Shown here: positions 33,833-45,112 of the stretch, in pieces
How positions within the stretch are numbered: the stretch's first letter is position 1
How the letters are laid out: every line of letters begins with the position of its first letter
Assembly: GCA_025531455.1 (NCBI GenBank)
Contig: JAMYHL010000031.1
Span: 248,001-312,000, forward strand
Direction: 5' to 3'
Origin: Apiotrichum sp. Y4204
Taxonomy: Eukaryota > Basidiomycota > Tremellomycetes > Trichosporonales > Trichosporonaceae
Length of the DNA stretch: 64,000 nt
Position numbers and translations under genes: made by a program
Notes under the pieces: model-generated
The model's input: only the letters and a program-made list of their open reading frames with translations
The model's database searches: none
Told to the model about the DNA's origin: nothing

Positions 33833-36004
33833 TTACGCCCATTTGCTGCGCGACAGCGGCCCTTCGACCTTTTTGCGACGAGAAGCAGTGCTTTCCCCTC
33901 CAGCCTCACTCGGCTTCTTCTCCGGCGATCTGGAGCGCGTGGCAGATCGCGTGTGCGAGGGAGAGCGGCTGCGCGAGGGCGAGCGGCGCCGGACGCGGTC
34001 GCTGTCGCGAGGCTCACGCTCGCGTTCACGGCGCGGCTCGGCGGGAGGAGTGTCAGCTAGTTCTCGGCGCGGGGGTGTGTCATCATCACGACGACGGGGA
34101 GGTGTAGGGTCCTCGCGGCGGCGAGGAGGAGTGTCGTCGTCATGGCGGGGCGGAGTGTCCTGGCGGCGGCGAGGGGGAGTGTCATCTCTGCGGCGAGGCG
34201 GTGTGTCGTCCCGTCGGCGAGGAGGCGTGTCGTCCCTTCGGCGGGGAGGCGTGTCGTCTCGGCGGCGGGGAGGCGTATCATCGCGGCCACGCGGCGAGTC
34301 ATTCCTGCGACGAGGAGGCGTCTCGTCTCGGCGGGGGAGCGGCTCCCGGCGCCGCGGGGTCGTGTCGTCACCTCGGCGCGGGGACTCACCCCTGCGGTCG
34401 TCCCTCCTGCGGGGCGGAGGCGAATCGTCGCGACGACGAGGCGGGGGCGACTCGCGTCGACGACGGGGGCTGGGCGAACGGCGGAACGGCGGCGGCTCAC
34501 GGCGGTCATCGCCTCGCCCACCTTCACGTTCCCGATCACGGCGTCCACCCCAGCCGCTGTCGCGCTCCCGAGCGTAGCCCCGGTCACCTCCGAAGCGGCC
34601 ACCCCGGCGGTCGCCATACCGGTCTCCGCGGTCCCAATCGCCGCGGCCGCGGTCATCACCACGGCCCCAGCCCCTGTCGCGCCCAGGGCCTCCGCGGTCG
34701 TCGAACCTCCCACGGTCCCTGCGGTCGTCCTGCGTGTCAACAAGAGTAGATCAACAGTAAGAGCTTTCCACCTACCCTGCGGTCAAAACCGATCTGCTCG
34801 GCGCGCGCGCGCATCTGAGAGTCGAGCTCGCGCGGATCACGCGGCCCGGCGCGCTGCTGTGCCTCGAGCTCCTTTTTCTTCGCCTCGATAAACTCGGCGG
34901 GCACACCGCCGACGGTCTGCTGCGCCGAGAGGAGCAGCTTCCACAGCTCATCCATGAATGCCGCAGCGCCGTACTTGTTCATGAAACCGGCCAGGGCAAT
35001 CTGCATCTTGCGCGGGTCGGGGATCTGGGCGTGTCAGTGGAGCGTAACGCAGAAGGCAGAGAACACCCGAGAGGCTGTTTCATGAACTGAAAGAGCCCCT
35101 GTTCGTTTTGTCAGCTGGGCGCGCCACCGTGGCGTCAAGACTGAGGGCTGGGCACAACCCTCAACCCCGGACGCGACGGTCGAAACAGGTTCAGACATCT
35201 TCAGTATCCAGCGTCTTTGGATCAGGTACCTCCGCAATTGGACATCATCGGAAACGCAGGAGGTGGAGTGCAGGCGGCGAGGCCCACGGCGACCAGCGGA
35301 AGACGTATGGCTTGCAGATAAAATGCACGTAACGCAAACAAAAGCTGGAGGTGAACCGGAACAAGCCAATGACTTGCCCCTCCATCGGCCATTGCTTCCA
35401 TAGTTCAGCTCGTCGCAGCCAGGTCGGGCACATTGAGGCACCATGAGTCTGGTCGGCAATGTCCGCATCATTGTCCACAAGTGGTATGTCGCGTTCGATT
35501 CCACCATGTGAGCCATGACCTCGCGCATGATTGCGCACCATCACGCGTCGGACCATGTCGCAAGCGCGGCGACTGTTTCCATCCGGTTTCTCAACCGGCC
35601 TGCACCTCCGCCGTACGACCAGTTCTTACGCGTCGAGAAACCTTCCTTCCCGTCGGCCACTCATAGAGCACTCACCGGCTTGTCCGGCTCCTCGAGCATG
35701 CTGTACACATATTCGACGACCACATCGTCTTCGACGGGCAAAAGCTCCGTGACGCGTTTGGCAATCCACGGCCGGAGAACCGAGATGTTGACTTTGCGAA
35801 GGTCGACCTGAGTGTGAGCCATGGCCACGAGCATGAAGGAGCAAAGGATAGGTGAGAGCGGATGATAATCATAACGATATCCGCAAACTACTTTGCCCCA
35901 GACGCGCCAGCCAAGCTACTCACCTTCTCCGAAAAGTGCGCCGGGAACTTTGTCTCCCGCAGACTCGCCGCTTCCTTGTCCTTGAACCGCTTTCCGTCAG
36001 CCAT
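33833..36004 (-). CDS. PWI-domain SR-rich splicing factor (SRRM1-like)
   Basis: Four exons (36004-35924, 35807-35676, 35024-34776, 34729-33833) give 452 residues. The PWI domain is complete: FPAHFSEKVDLRKVNISVL, PWIAKRVTELLPVEDDVVV, EYVYSMLEE, then PRKMQIALAGFMN and FMDELWKLLLSAQ. This RNA/DNA-binding fold is followed by an Arg/Gly/Asp-rich segment (DDRG, GGRFGGDRG) and a long Arg/Pro tail with repeated DDTPPRRR octapeptides and SRSRSP ends. Human SRRM1 and related proteins act as splicing coactivators and link splicing to 3' processing, so a nuclear role is expected. Intron 2 is 651 nt, the longest here; it separates the two halves of the PWI domain. Confidence 0.9.
34040..34345 (-). repeat. 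DDTPPRRR-coding 24-bp degenerate tandem repeat
   Basis: Inside the SRRM1-like tail about ten copies of a codon-level repeat encode variants of Asp-Asp-Thr-Pro-Pro-Arg-Arg-Arg. Each gives a Thr-Pro site between acidic and basic patches, a plausible proline-directed kinase substrate. Confidence 0.75.
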
Positions 36005-36613
36005 GCTCCCGTGTGTATCATACCGTGTCCTGGGTGCTGTTTGCCCCGCGCATAGAGTCCGCCATGCTGGATTGTGCGCGTGGCGAGAGGTTGTGGGAGG
36101 GGGTGATGGGGAGATGGGTAGTGGAGAGAGGGAAGCTGTGATGTTGGCGTTGATGTCAGAACGGTCGAGTGGCTTCGAAATTGAGAGGGGCATCAATGTG
36201 GTCGATGCGTGCAACGCATTCGCGCCGCGCGCATTCGGGATGCTCGGCGCGTGAGCAACGCGTGTTTGCGGTAACGTGACACATCTGGTATAGGCGCCCC
36301 GGAGTGGCATGTCAGCACGCCTATGACAGCTGCCCCGTATTTGCCCCCTCTTTTTTCGGCCCAACCTCCGCGCATCTCCGCCCGCGCGCCCCCGCAAAGC
36401 GTCGCTCGGCCATCCATTTGCCCGCCAGGAATACCGCAGCATACACCGTAGCCGCTGCAGCCGCCGTTGGGGCTGCCGTCATTACTCCCTCCTCCGCTCC
36501 TCCGCTCCTCCAAGACTGGGGCACCTGACAACCACTACTTCCAAAGCGTTGTGTGTCAGTTTTGCACCACCCATCTTCATCGCGCTTCGTCCACCCTCAC
36601 CACCCATCCCGCC
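36005..36613. promoter_or_regulatory. Divergent promoter region, SRRM1-like / KGD4
   Basis: 609 bp between head-to-head starts. The only item of interest is a short minus-strand frame at 36321-36524, listed separately. Confidence 0.45.
36321..36524 (-). CDS. Possible 67-residue single-pass membrane protein
   Basis: A small frame begins MPQSWRSGG and has a second Met before an Ala-rich hydrophobic segment (TVYAAVFLAGKW) followed by a basic tail. Such a layout resembles tail-loop mitochondrial membrane peptides. It would lie 90 bp from the divergent KGD4 start. I recognise no family; GC-rich DNA gives open frames by chance, and a plus-strand frame overlaps it. Confidence 0.2.
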   Translation of the reverse strand: MPQSWRSGGAEEGVMTAAPTAAAAATVYAAVFLAGKWMAERRFAGARGRRCAEVGPKKEGANTGQLS

Positions 36614-37671
36614 ATGCACGCCGCCTCTGTCCTCCGCGCCGCTGTGCGCAAGCCCTCGATTCATTTCCTCGGCAAGCGCTCCCTTCCTTCCTGTGAGTGA
36701 ATCCACTAAAGCAGATATGTGGGACAACGACGTACCGCGTTTGCGAGATGCGGCGCCACGGGCAGAAGCGATAAGCGATATGGTGGGCGATGGACCAGGA
36801 CACCGCGAGAAGAAGAGTAGCGCAACGGGTGTGTGCTCGCCGGCGGCGGTGCGCACTGCCGTTGGAGCTGTTCTCGGGGCTGTGGTGCACCGTGGAGCGC
36901 GTGGAGAATATTTGGCTCGTGCGCCACCGGCGCATGCGATCATCGCCATTCATCGTGCGAGACTCCGCGCCTCCACTTACCGTCCTCATGCCATCGATCG
37001 AACACCTCAATCCTGGCCTCTCTCGGTGTCCTCGCGTCCACGCGCTCGCCGCTCGCCGCCCGCCGTTCCCACCGGTCAAACCTGCTCAACAGCCCATCCA
37101 GGCCCAGCTAACAACAGCGCCGCACAAGGCCGCCGCGCACCCCCTCGCGCCCGAGGGCTTCGACTTTGCCGCCTTTTCCGCCAAGTCGGGCTCGGGCTCG
37201 GGCTCGTCCGCGTCCGCGGAGTCCGTCACCGTCTCCTCTGGCAAATTCATTCCCCTCTACCCGGCCTCGAAGAAGCCGTACGACTACCTCGACTTTGAGG
37301 CGCCCGCGTACCTCCGCCACCGGCCGGAGATGACGGAGCGGGAAATCGAGGCGATCATGGTGAGTGCTGAGTGCGCTGGGAGATGGGAGTGTGAGATGGA
37401 AGGAGGGGGGGTGGAGAGCATGTGGGAGAGTGGGCCGTCGGCAGACCCAGGTCTACGGACAGTGTCCCGCTGCAAAGCTGCCTGTGAAAGCTCTCGAGTC
37501 CCGTCTGAATGGATTTGGAATGAGCGTCGCTGGATGTTCTCCTCTCCGCGAAGACACACCCTACGCTCCCCGTGATACCCCACCCTCCTCTTTCTTCATC
37601 CCAGTGGGACGCACGCTACAAGACACTGACAACAGTCCGGCGGCGCGACCGACATCCGGACAGGCGCCTAA
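36614..37671 (+). CDS. KGD4: 2-oxoglutarate dehydrogenase subunit 4 (YMR31/Kgd4, mS36 family)
   Basis: Three exons (36614-36692, 37118-37359, 37636-37671) give 118 residues. The N-terminus, MHAASVLRAAVRKPSI, is a basic amphipathic mitochondrial presequence followed by HFLGKRSLP. The middle has a Ser/Gly linker, KFIPLYPASKKPYDYL and YLRHRPEMTEREIEAI, and the last 36-nt exon adds SGGAT. This matches Kgd4, the small adaptor that recruits E3 to the 2-oxoglutarate dehydrogenase core, once described as ribosomal protein YMR31/MRPS36. Introns of 425 and 276 nt exceed the coding length, unusual for this window. The last exon is supported by the conserved SGGAT ending. Confidence 0.82.
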
Positions 37672-38660
37672 GTTGTGCGAACAAGAACAACCAGTGTATC
37701 AATGCATGCAGTATATGAGCGTGAAGGGGCTTGGCTCTTTATGCGGCGCGAGCGAGAGAACGTTACCCATGATAGGGGAGCAAGACGGGAGGCGAACAAA
37801 GCTTGGCTGAGGGCGCCATGCGGGGGCCGCGCGACACGGACATGGCACGGACATGGACGCAGCTCCGTGTGCCCGCGGACATGCATCTCCGTATTTTCAG
37901 GCTCGGTCTCCGAACCCCGCTACCCAGTGCGCTACTCTGGCTGCCCCACCCCATGCGTCACACGCGTCACATATGGACGCTTCCAAGCTTCAAAATCTAC
38001 TTGCTACTTGCCAACTAACCCACTCGGCCGCTCCGCGCTCCGTGCTCCGCGCTCCGTCCTCCCGATCCACCGGCCACCGTTCCGTCCACACTGCTTGTAA
38101 ACGTTCCTCGCAAGGCCGGTTTTCTGTTACGTATTCGCTACCGATATCCCGCACTATGCCATCGGACAAGTCTCTGTCGGGCCCACACTGATTCCCATAC
38201 TCCGCATACCCTGTCCACCGATTCCCATCCCCCCCACTGAACTGGAATGGACAAACGGACATGCAGCCCCGTGACCGCACCCACCCCTGTCCGCCAGTGC
38301 GCATAAACCCACTCTACCGGGATGCCGGCAGCACAGAATGGAATCACATCATACACCAACTAACTGATTTGTGTACCGTAACCTGCATCATGGTGGAGAC
38401 TGCGCTCCGCTAAACCGATAATTGACGTTTGTACCACAAAACTTACTCGCGTTGACGTGGGAACATGCCGGCGCAATGGAGACCGTCACCCCAGGCCCCA
38501 GGCGACGATCGAGGGGACGACGTCGTGAGAACGCCTGCATCGCGACATATAAAGAGGAGACACCAGAGCGTGCTTTAACGACATCCCCAGTCTTGACAAC
38601 TGACCTCCCGACCACCTCTCACTCCTTAACTCCAACCACCCCATCTCTACAACACCCACA
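37672..38660. other. Intergenic, upstream of the amine oxidase
   Basis: 989 bp between two plus-strand genes. It contains a short CGCTCCGTGCTCCG tandem near 38035-38062 and, close to the next gene, a TATA box. No credible coding frame is seen. Confidence 0.5.
38548..38553 (+). promoter_or_regulatory. TATA box of the amine oxidase gene
   Basis: TATAAA in the context CGACATATAAAGAGG, about 110 bp before the ATG and followed by a C/T-rich leader ending CACAATGG. A typical core promoter spacing for a regulated fungal gene. Confidence 0.6.
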
Positions 38661-40249
38661 ATGGCGAAAGACTATGACATCATCGTCGTCGGCGCTGGCC
38701 TCGCTGGCCTGAATGCCGCGCGCAAGATCAAGGACGCGGGCAAGCGCGTCCTCGTGCTTGAAGCCCGTGACCGCGTGAGTATCTGCGACAAGGAAGAAGC
38801 TTACATTTCCAGGTCGGCGGGCGCACGTACACTGTCGACACGAAGAACGGGGGCCGGATTGACTTTGGCGGCGTGTGGCTCAACGAGCACTCACAGCCGG
38901 CTGTCACTGCGCTCGCCAAGGAGGCGGGCAACACCATCATCAAGACGCAGCTCGCGGGCAACACGGTGATGCTCGTCGACGGCAAGCCCATTTCGATGCG
39001 TAAGTTTTAAACTTGCTCTCTGCAATGTCATCAGGCTAATAGTCTATAGCGGGCGAGATGGAACGCCCGGAAGCAGAAGATATCGACGTTTTCGACCTCG
39101 CGTCCATCGGCAAGGCCCTCGAGTCGGCGCTCGACCCCCTCCCGCTGCTCGGCAAGCTGGTCGACCACTACCTCAAGGACGTGGATGTCGTCGACCCGAT
39201 GCGCACTCCCGACGCGGAGCGCCTCGACTCGATGAGTGCGCTCGCGGGCCTCAAGTCGATCGGCATCCCCGACTTTATGATTCCCATCCTCGAGGTCGCA
39301 ACCGGCACCACCGTCGGAGGCGACCTCGCGGACTCGTCGTTCCTCCAGTACCTTGTGCACTTTAAGGCTGCTGGTGCGTATAAACGAAAACCTCAGACAG
39401 CAGCTGACAGCAGACGGCTTCCTCGCAGTCCACTCGTCGACGTCCATGGGCGGGCAGTACCAGCACACCCGGAACGGCAACCAGGGCATGTCGGAATACC
39501 TCGCGAAAAAGGTCGAGGTCAAGCTGGAACACCCGGTGACGCGGATCGACAAGGGCAACGACGGCGTAAAGGTCACTTATCAGCCGCCAAAGGGCGAGCG
39601 CCAGACAATCTCGGCCGACGGCCTCGTCCTCGCCATCCCGCCGGGCATGTACACCAAGATTGCGTTTACTCCCGAGCTTCCCATCCACCAGCGCCAGGGC
39701 TACTCGCGCACGTACAACGGCACGATGGTCAAGGTGTGCCTCATCTACGACAAGGCGTGGTGGATCGAGGACGGGTACGTTGGGCAGATCATCGCTCTGA
39801 GCTCGGGCGACAAGGAAGAGTACGTGACGACCGTGATGGACACGAGCGACGGCTCGCACGACGGCGACGGACCCAAGCCGCGTGCCCCCTCGCTTACCGC
39901 CTTCCTTGCGGGTCGCCGCGGACAGGCGTACATCGACCTCCCCGAGGGCGAGCGGCAGCAAAAGGTGATTGACGTCGTTGCGGCTGCGTTCAAGAGCAAG
40001 GAAAAGGCGCAGAACACGGTCGAGGTGCTCGAGCACCTCTGGAACGACGAGTACGACGGCGCGCCCGTCTCCCTCCTCCCCGCTGGCGGAATGCGCTACT
40101 TCCACGCCCGTGGCAAGTCGGTCGACCGTCTCTGGATTGCCGGTACCGAGAACGCCCCCGACCACCAGGGTTACATGGAGGGCGCGGTCAAGTCGGGCAT
40201 CAGGGCGGGAGACATGGTCCTCGAGTGGTACAAGAAGGGCGCCAAGTAA
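38661..40249 (+). CDS. Flavin-containing amine oxidase (MAO-like)
   Basis: Four exons (38661-38774, 38813-38999, 39050-39373, 39414-40249) give 486 residues. The Rossmann motif IIVVGAGLAGLNAARK and ARDRVGGRTYTV form the FAD site, FGGVWLNEHS follows, and the C-terminal FAD block includes RLWIAGTENAPDHQGYMEGA. This is the layout of monoamine or polyamine oxidases. There is no signal peptide and no C-terminal peroxisomal tripeptide (it ends KKGAK), so a cytosolic enzyme is inferred. The substrate is unknown. All introns are 38-50 nt. The clear TATA box suggests inducible expression, for example when amines are the nitrogen source. Confidence 0.88.
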
Positions 40250-41347
40250 ATTAGCGAGTTACGCCTGAAGGAAAATTAGATATTGCTTGTGATATGTGAC
40301 ATGAATGTTCGTTGTTTGGATCTCAGTGACAGAAAGTGAGCCACCGCAGAACCCAGTGTTGGTATTCTATTCTTATGAGATGCAGTTGCGCGTTGCGCCT
40401 CTTGATATTCAAGACATCAGGTTTCCGCGGGGTCGCCTCACCTTTCAACTCCACGCCTCACAGACAGCTCCGCTCTACCCATTTTCAGCCATCTGTGGGC
40501 CCATGTCGCGGCGCTCTCGGCGCATGGCGCGAGAACACGTGCAGGACATGTCTGTGCCACAGGAGCCCGAGTCGAGGACCGTGATACCGTGGCTTGCTTC
40601 GTTGTGGGCTCTTTCGCCTCGTGTGGCTGCCCGTTGCCTTCACCGCCATCTGCCAACCTTGCTCTCCACTTGTTTCTCTCGTCTCCGCTCTGTCCTCCTT
40701 TCCACTCTTGTTTCCTTCACGGGCATAATGTCACATTTTGAGCGTCGTATGAGGTCTTGTTCTTGGTTGGTGGTGCACGGCGAGAACGAAAAATGGAGAC
40801 GATGGGGATAAAATACCGCAGAAATGAAATAATGTACGAGGGAACCGATCCGGAACTGCCTCTAGCTCTGCGAGAGGGTCACATGAAAAAAAAAAGCTAC
40901 AACATGCGGGTGGGGGCTAAGAAACTGCTTGGGGCTTGGATTGGAGCGTCTGCGCATCTCATAACGCGCGACTGGCACGCCCCGTTCTCGGCGTGGTGCG
41001 TGTTTTGCCTGAGAGAGTGGGACATACACGCGGGTATCTACTGTTCATTGTTGTTCTTGATGTTTGGGTGGGCGGGATGGACGATAAGACGCGACATGCG
41101 AGCGCGCGCTGCGCGCCTGCGAAACACGGAGAGGGTGGCCATAACGCGGAATGTACCGTGGCGAGTGAAAGCAAGGTGAGTCGCGAAGCCAGTCACTGAC
41201 GGGCGAGCAGCGGTCGCGGGTGGAGTGGTGCCGAGCCCACAACCCAACCCCACGACGTCCAATTTCGATCGCAGGCTCGTAATGAGGAGAAAGGGGTCGT
41301 TTCGCGTCGTAACATACGTCCTGTTGGGCTTTCCTAGGAAGGATTGA
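40250..41347. other. Convergent intergenic region, amine oxidase / GATA-like gene
   Basis: 1.1 kb between stop codons on opposite strands. Plus-strand frames at 40305-40811 and 40757-41179 lack domain signals; the second has an ATG at 40793 but no supporting context. An A9 run lies near 40888. No RNA gene is seen. Confidence 0.45.
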
Positions 41348-44300
41348 CTATGGGCCGAGACCGATCATGCCGTTCGGGTTCTGGGGCACGGCACTAAAGT
41401 CGCCATCGCCACCATCGCGCTTCCGCACGAGCCGGTCGTAATGGTCTCCACAGCTCTCACACAGACTCCGCGGTCCGTCAGGTCCATCACACCACACATT
41501 CGTGTGGGTCGTGGAGCAACCGACACAGCGCCACGCGTCGCGCATCGGACGAGCTGCCAACGGCGCACGGTCGAGATGGTACGACTGTGCGGCCATTGTC
41601 GGCGGACGCGGACGGACCATGGGCGCGAGATCGCGTTTGCTGGCGGCTGCTTTTTCTTGTAGTTCGAGACGGCGGCGGCGGATCATGGACATCTCGCGCT
41701 CAGCTTCCGACGCCTTTGCGTCTCCTGGAGGAGGCAGCGAGAATGCGGAATCGAGTCGCGGCTGCGAGCGCGATTCCAACGACGCCAACGTTTCCCGAAC
41801 AAGCGTGCCCAAGCGAGAGAGGCGCGTATGCAAGTACGGCGGCGGCGGTGGAGGGAAGGGATTTGTCGGCGTCAGCGCAAACGGCTCCATCAGGGAGATG
41901 AGTTCGGCAAGATATCCGTCGAGCTGGGCGTGATTAGCAAAATGTGTCGCCTGCAAGTATGAAATGCGCGTTCCATGGAACTTGCCGGTGGCGTCGGCTG
42001 TCTCGAGTCATTCCCAGCAGCTAAGAACGGGCAGGACATGAACAGGGTGCCGAGGCGGTCACTGCGTCAGACTGAGGGACATGCCCTGTTCCAACAATCG
42101 GCTCCATGACACAGTCATGACGGAATCCCTTCGTCCCTGCCACTTGAAGGAGGTGAATGCTGGCGCCCATGTGGAATCTCGCCCGGGACAACAGGGCAAA
42201 AAACCCAGAAACCGAGCGATAGCAAACATCGCCGGCTTGACGAAGCACGCCAAACGCCAATCACTGCGCGCGCACTCGGGCCATCGCGAGTATAAGACGC
42301 CATCTCCCAGCGCGCGTTCCCATCTTCCCAATCTACTCACCAGTTTTACCTCTTCCTCGTATATAGGGACGGCACCCCAGCTGCTGGGATCGCGGTTCAT
42401 GTCAAGCGAGGGCGGCGGCGGCGCGCCGCCGACGGCGGTCGTTGCGTGATACACCTCGAGAGGGAGGCCCGAGATACCCTCGAGGCCGGAGGTGAAGGGG
42501 GTTGGGTCAACAGCGAGGCGCCAGCCTCCGAAATCTTGCAATGGCCCTTGTGCGAGTGGGTCTGGCGTGGGAGCTCCTGTGTTGGTGAGACGCGGGAATT
42601 GCGGGTTGGGGATGGCAGGGTTGAAGTTGTGTTGGGCGGAAATGGTGGATGATGGTGTCGAGGAGAGCTGGTGCGCCGACGCAGAGGTGAGGCCCGCAGG
42701 AGGGGTCTGATGGTGATGGTTGTTGGTGGCGTAGTTTGTGTGGTTGGGGCTGCTACTGCTGTTGAACGAAGAGCCGTTATGAGGGGAATAAGATGTTGTC
42801 GGGTCGCCCCCTCCTGAAGAAGAGGAGTTTGTAAGGAGGCAAGTTGACGAACCCATGATGGAGGCCTCGATGGACTCTGGGAGAGGAGCAATGTCGAGTA
42901 TGTGGGGACCGGCGGCAGCATGTGATTGTGCCTGCAATGCACCAGCGCCCACAGATGCGGTGTATGGAGCCGACGGTGGCGGCAGAGGAGGAAGAGCAGG
43001 ATCGTAATAGACGACGGTGGAGGGGAGAGGGGTTGGAGCTTGCTGCTGTTGGTGATGATGGAGAGATTGCGAACCAGATCCAGTGCCATTGTCCGTAAAG
43101 TGCTTGCCCCTCGGAGATACTGCACTCGACATGCTCGATGCCGGCAGTCCAGGGGCCAGACCGGCAGCGGCTTGGATCGTCGTCATGTCACAGTTGCTGC
43201 CATCTGCTCCGGCCCCTCCCAGCTGTGCAAGCTGTTGCTGCTGGTGTGTTGCTCCCGATGCCGGCGCAGTCTGGCTAAGGTTTGAGATCGAGATCGAACG
43301 GGTGTGTTTCGGTGTCGGATGCTGGTATGGCAATCCTGAAGACGGGCCTGGCGGGCCTGACGGGCCTGACGGACCTGACGGGGCGGTGCCCGTCGCGGGC
43401 GGAGAGATCTGGGATATCTGGGCACTCTGGGCAAGCTGGGCACCATGCAGTGGGCCAGATCCGGGGGTTCCAGCTGCATGTCCTTGTCCTTGTCCTTGTC
43501 CTTGTGGAGTAACGTATGCGCCCGTCGTAAAAGTCGTGTTGTTGTTGATGGTGTGGGTGCTCGTAGTGGGCGATACGGAAAACGAGCGACCCGCAGAGGA
43601 TGACGACGGCGGCAGCCATGCAGGACGGGCTCCAGCTCCACCTCCACCGCTGATGAGACCACCACTATTAACTCCACTTCCACCACCACTACCCAAGTTA
43701 TCGACAGCGACGCTTGCCCGACGCTTGGGCTGCGACGAGAACGGGGGCGGCTGCATGGACATGGACATGCCCGGTGCTCGGGCAGGTACGATATGGTCAT
43801 CAGAGGATCCACCGCCAGCACCGCCGCCGGGGGCAGTCCAGGATGTACCTGTTCCTGCCGAGGATGCCGAGGACATCGTCATGCCGCTGTTGCCCGGGGT
43901 GGAATTCGCGTTGCCGATAGCAGCAGGGTCCCAGTAATTGGGAGCAAAACCTTGTTGCTGCTGCTGCTGCTGCTGCTGCTGTTGTTGTTGGTGCTCCTGA
44001 TGAAACGATGATGGAGAAAACAGGGGAGGAACCATCCGCCGCGGCACCTGAGGGGAGGTCCCTAGCTGCTGGCGATGGGGTTGCTGCTGATGCTCTTGCT
44101 GATGCTGATGCTGAAACTGGATCTGATGCTGAGGCTGAGGCAATGGCTGTTGGTGCTGGTGCTGATGCTGAAGCTGGTACTGATTCTGGGGATCGAGACT
44201 CTGCTGGTTCTGGCGGGGGAGAGGTTGGTTGGAGGGGTTACCGCTGTGGGTTTGCGGATGTGCTTTTGGGTGTGCAGCATGATGTGCCTGGGCCGCCGGC

Positions 44301-45112
44301 GCCGACAGTGGTGCGCGGTCAGCTTCCAAAGTCGACACGGGATGTGGGATGTGGGTAGTGTGGTTCTGATGATTGATGAGAGGTACATGCGCGGACGGCT
44401 TCGGCGAGGACGGAGGCGAGGTGGTTGCCATTGACCGCGAGGCCGAGTGCATGCCCGTGCGCGTGCCGGGCGAGCTCGGGAGAGGCGGCGCGTCCGCTGT
44501 CGCTACTGGGGTTGCTGCGGTCGCGATAGTAGCAATCGTCGTGATCGAGCCCGTGCTCGAGCGGGTGCTCGGTGGCGTGCCGCCCTCTCTGCCACCAGCA
44601 GTGAGACCAGTAAGGCCCGGGCGACCAGGCCGTTGCTGCCAAGAGGCGCTGCGACTGTGACCGTTGTTGCTCATTGTAACCGTCAGAGCAGCCGTGTTGT
44701 TGGCGCTGGCCGCGTTGCCCGTGTAGATGCCGTTGCTGCTGCTGTTCTCGGTGTTACCATTCATGGCTTGTTGCTGTTGGTACTGTTGATGCTGATGCAG
44801 ACCATGCTGCCCGTGTGGCCCATTCAGGCCATTGGCGGAATTCACCCCATTCCCATTCATCATCATCTGTCCGTCGGTCCCATCCCGCTCGGCGTTCTGC
44901 AGCTTGGCCTTGGCGGGCTCCCAACTCGGAAAGCCGTTGACATCTGGGCGAAACACAGACGGAGAATCACTTGCACGAGGCGCACGCTCAGCCTGCCCGG
45001 TGCCGCTCCCCGCCTCGCCCCCTCCTCCACTTCCGCCTCTTCCGCTCCCGCCGCCGTCGCCGCCCGAGACAGCAGTAATACTTGTACGAGCAGGATGGTG
45101 GTTTGTGATCAT
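41348..45112 (-). CDS. Gln/Ser-rich protein with C-terminal GATA-like zinc finger
   Basis: Two exons (45112-42341 and 41950-41348) give 1,124 residues. The first 850 are low complexity: Gly/Ser near the start, then Gln-, His-, Asn- and Pro-rich blocks including a pure run of 13 Gln. A more ordered part follows (DFGGWRLAVDPTPF, GISGLPLEVYHAT, SSWGAVPIYEEEVK) and continues across the intron into ATHFANHAQLDGYLAEL, probably an alpha-helical domain. A charged helix (EREMSMIRRRRLELQEK) precedes the finger at 1,066-1,091: C-x2-C-x18-C-x2-C with TNVWCDGPDGP. Spacing and the W..GP.G signature are those of GATA-type fingers, though the usual W-R-R is W-C-D. A nuclear regulator is inferred. The 390-nt intron is long. 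Confidence 0.75.
43952..43990 (-). repeat. CAG/CAA tract coding 13 glutamines
   Basis: An uninterrupted 39-bp run of CAA and CAG codons inside the GATA-like gene; CAG predominates, so length variation between strains is likely. Confidence 0.85.

Noticed and set aside
33459..34577. 372-codon Arg/Ser/Gly-rich plus-strand frame that mimics an RS protein
   Set aside because: It is the antisense of the Arg-rich tail of the SRRM1-like gene; the minus-strand model has a complete PWI domain.
35180..35260. Possible C/D-box snoRNA in the long SRRM1-like intron (ATGATG and CTGA strings)
   Set aside because: Boxes deviate from consensus and no terminal stem can be drawn.
39362..40165. 267-codon minus-strand frame
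   Set aside because: Antisense to the last exon of the amine oxidase, which has strong FAD motifs.
40757..41179. 140-codon plus-strand frame after the amine oxidase
   Set aside because: It sits in a convergent 3' region, has no recognisable domain and starts far from any promoter mark.
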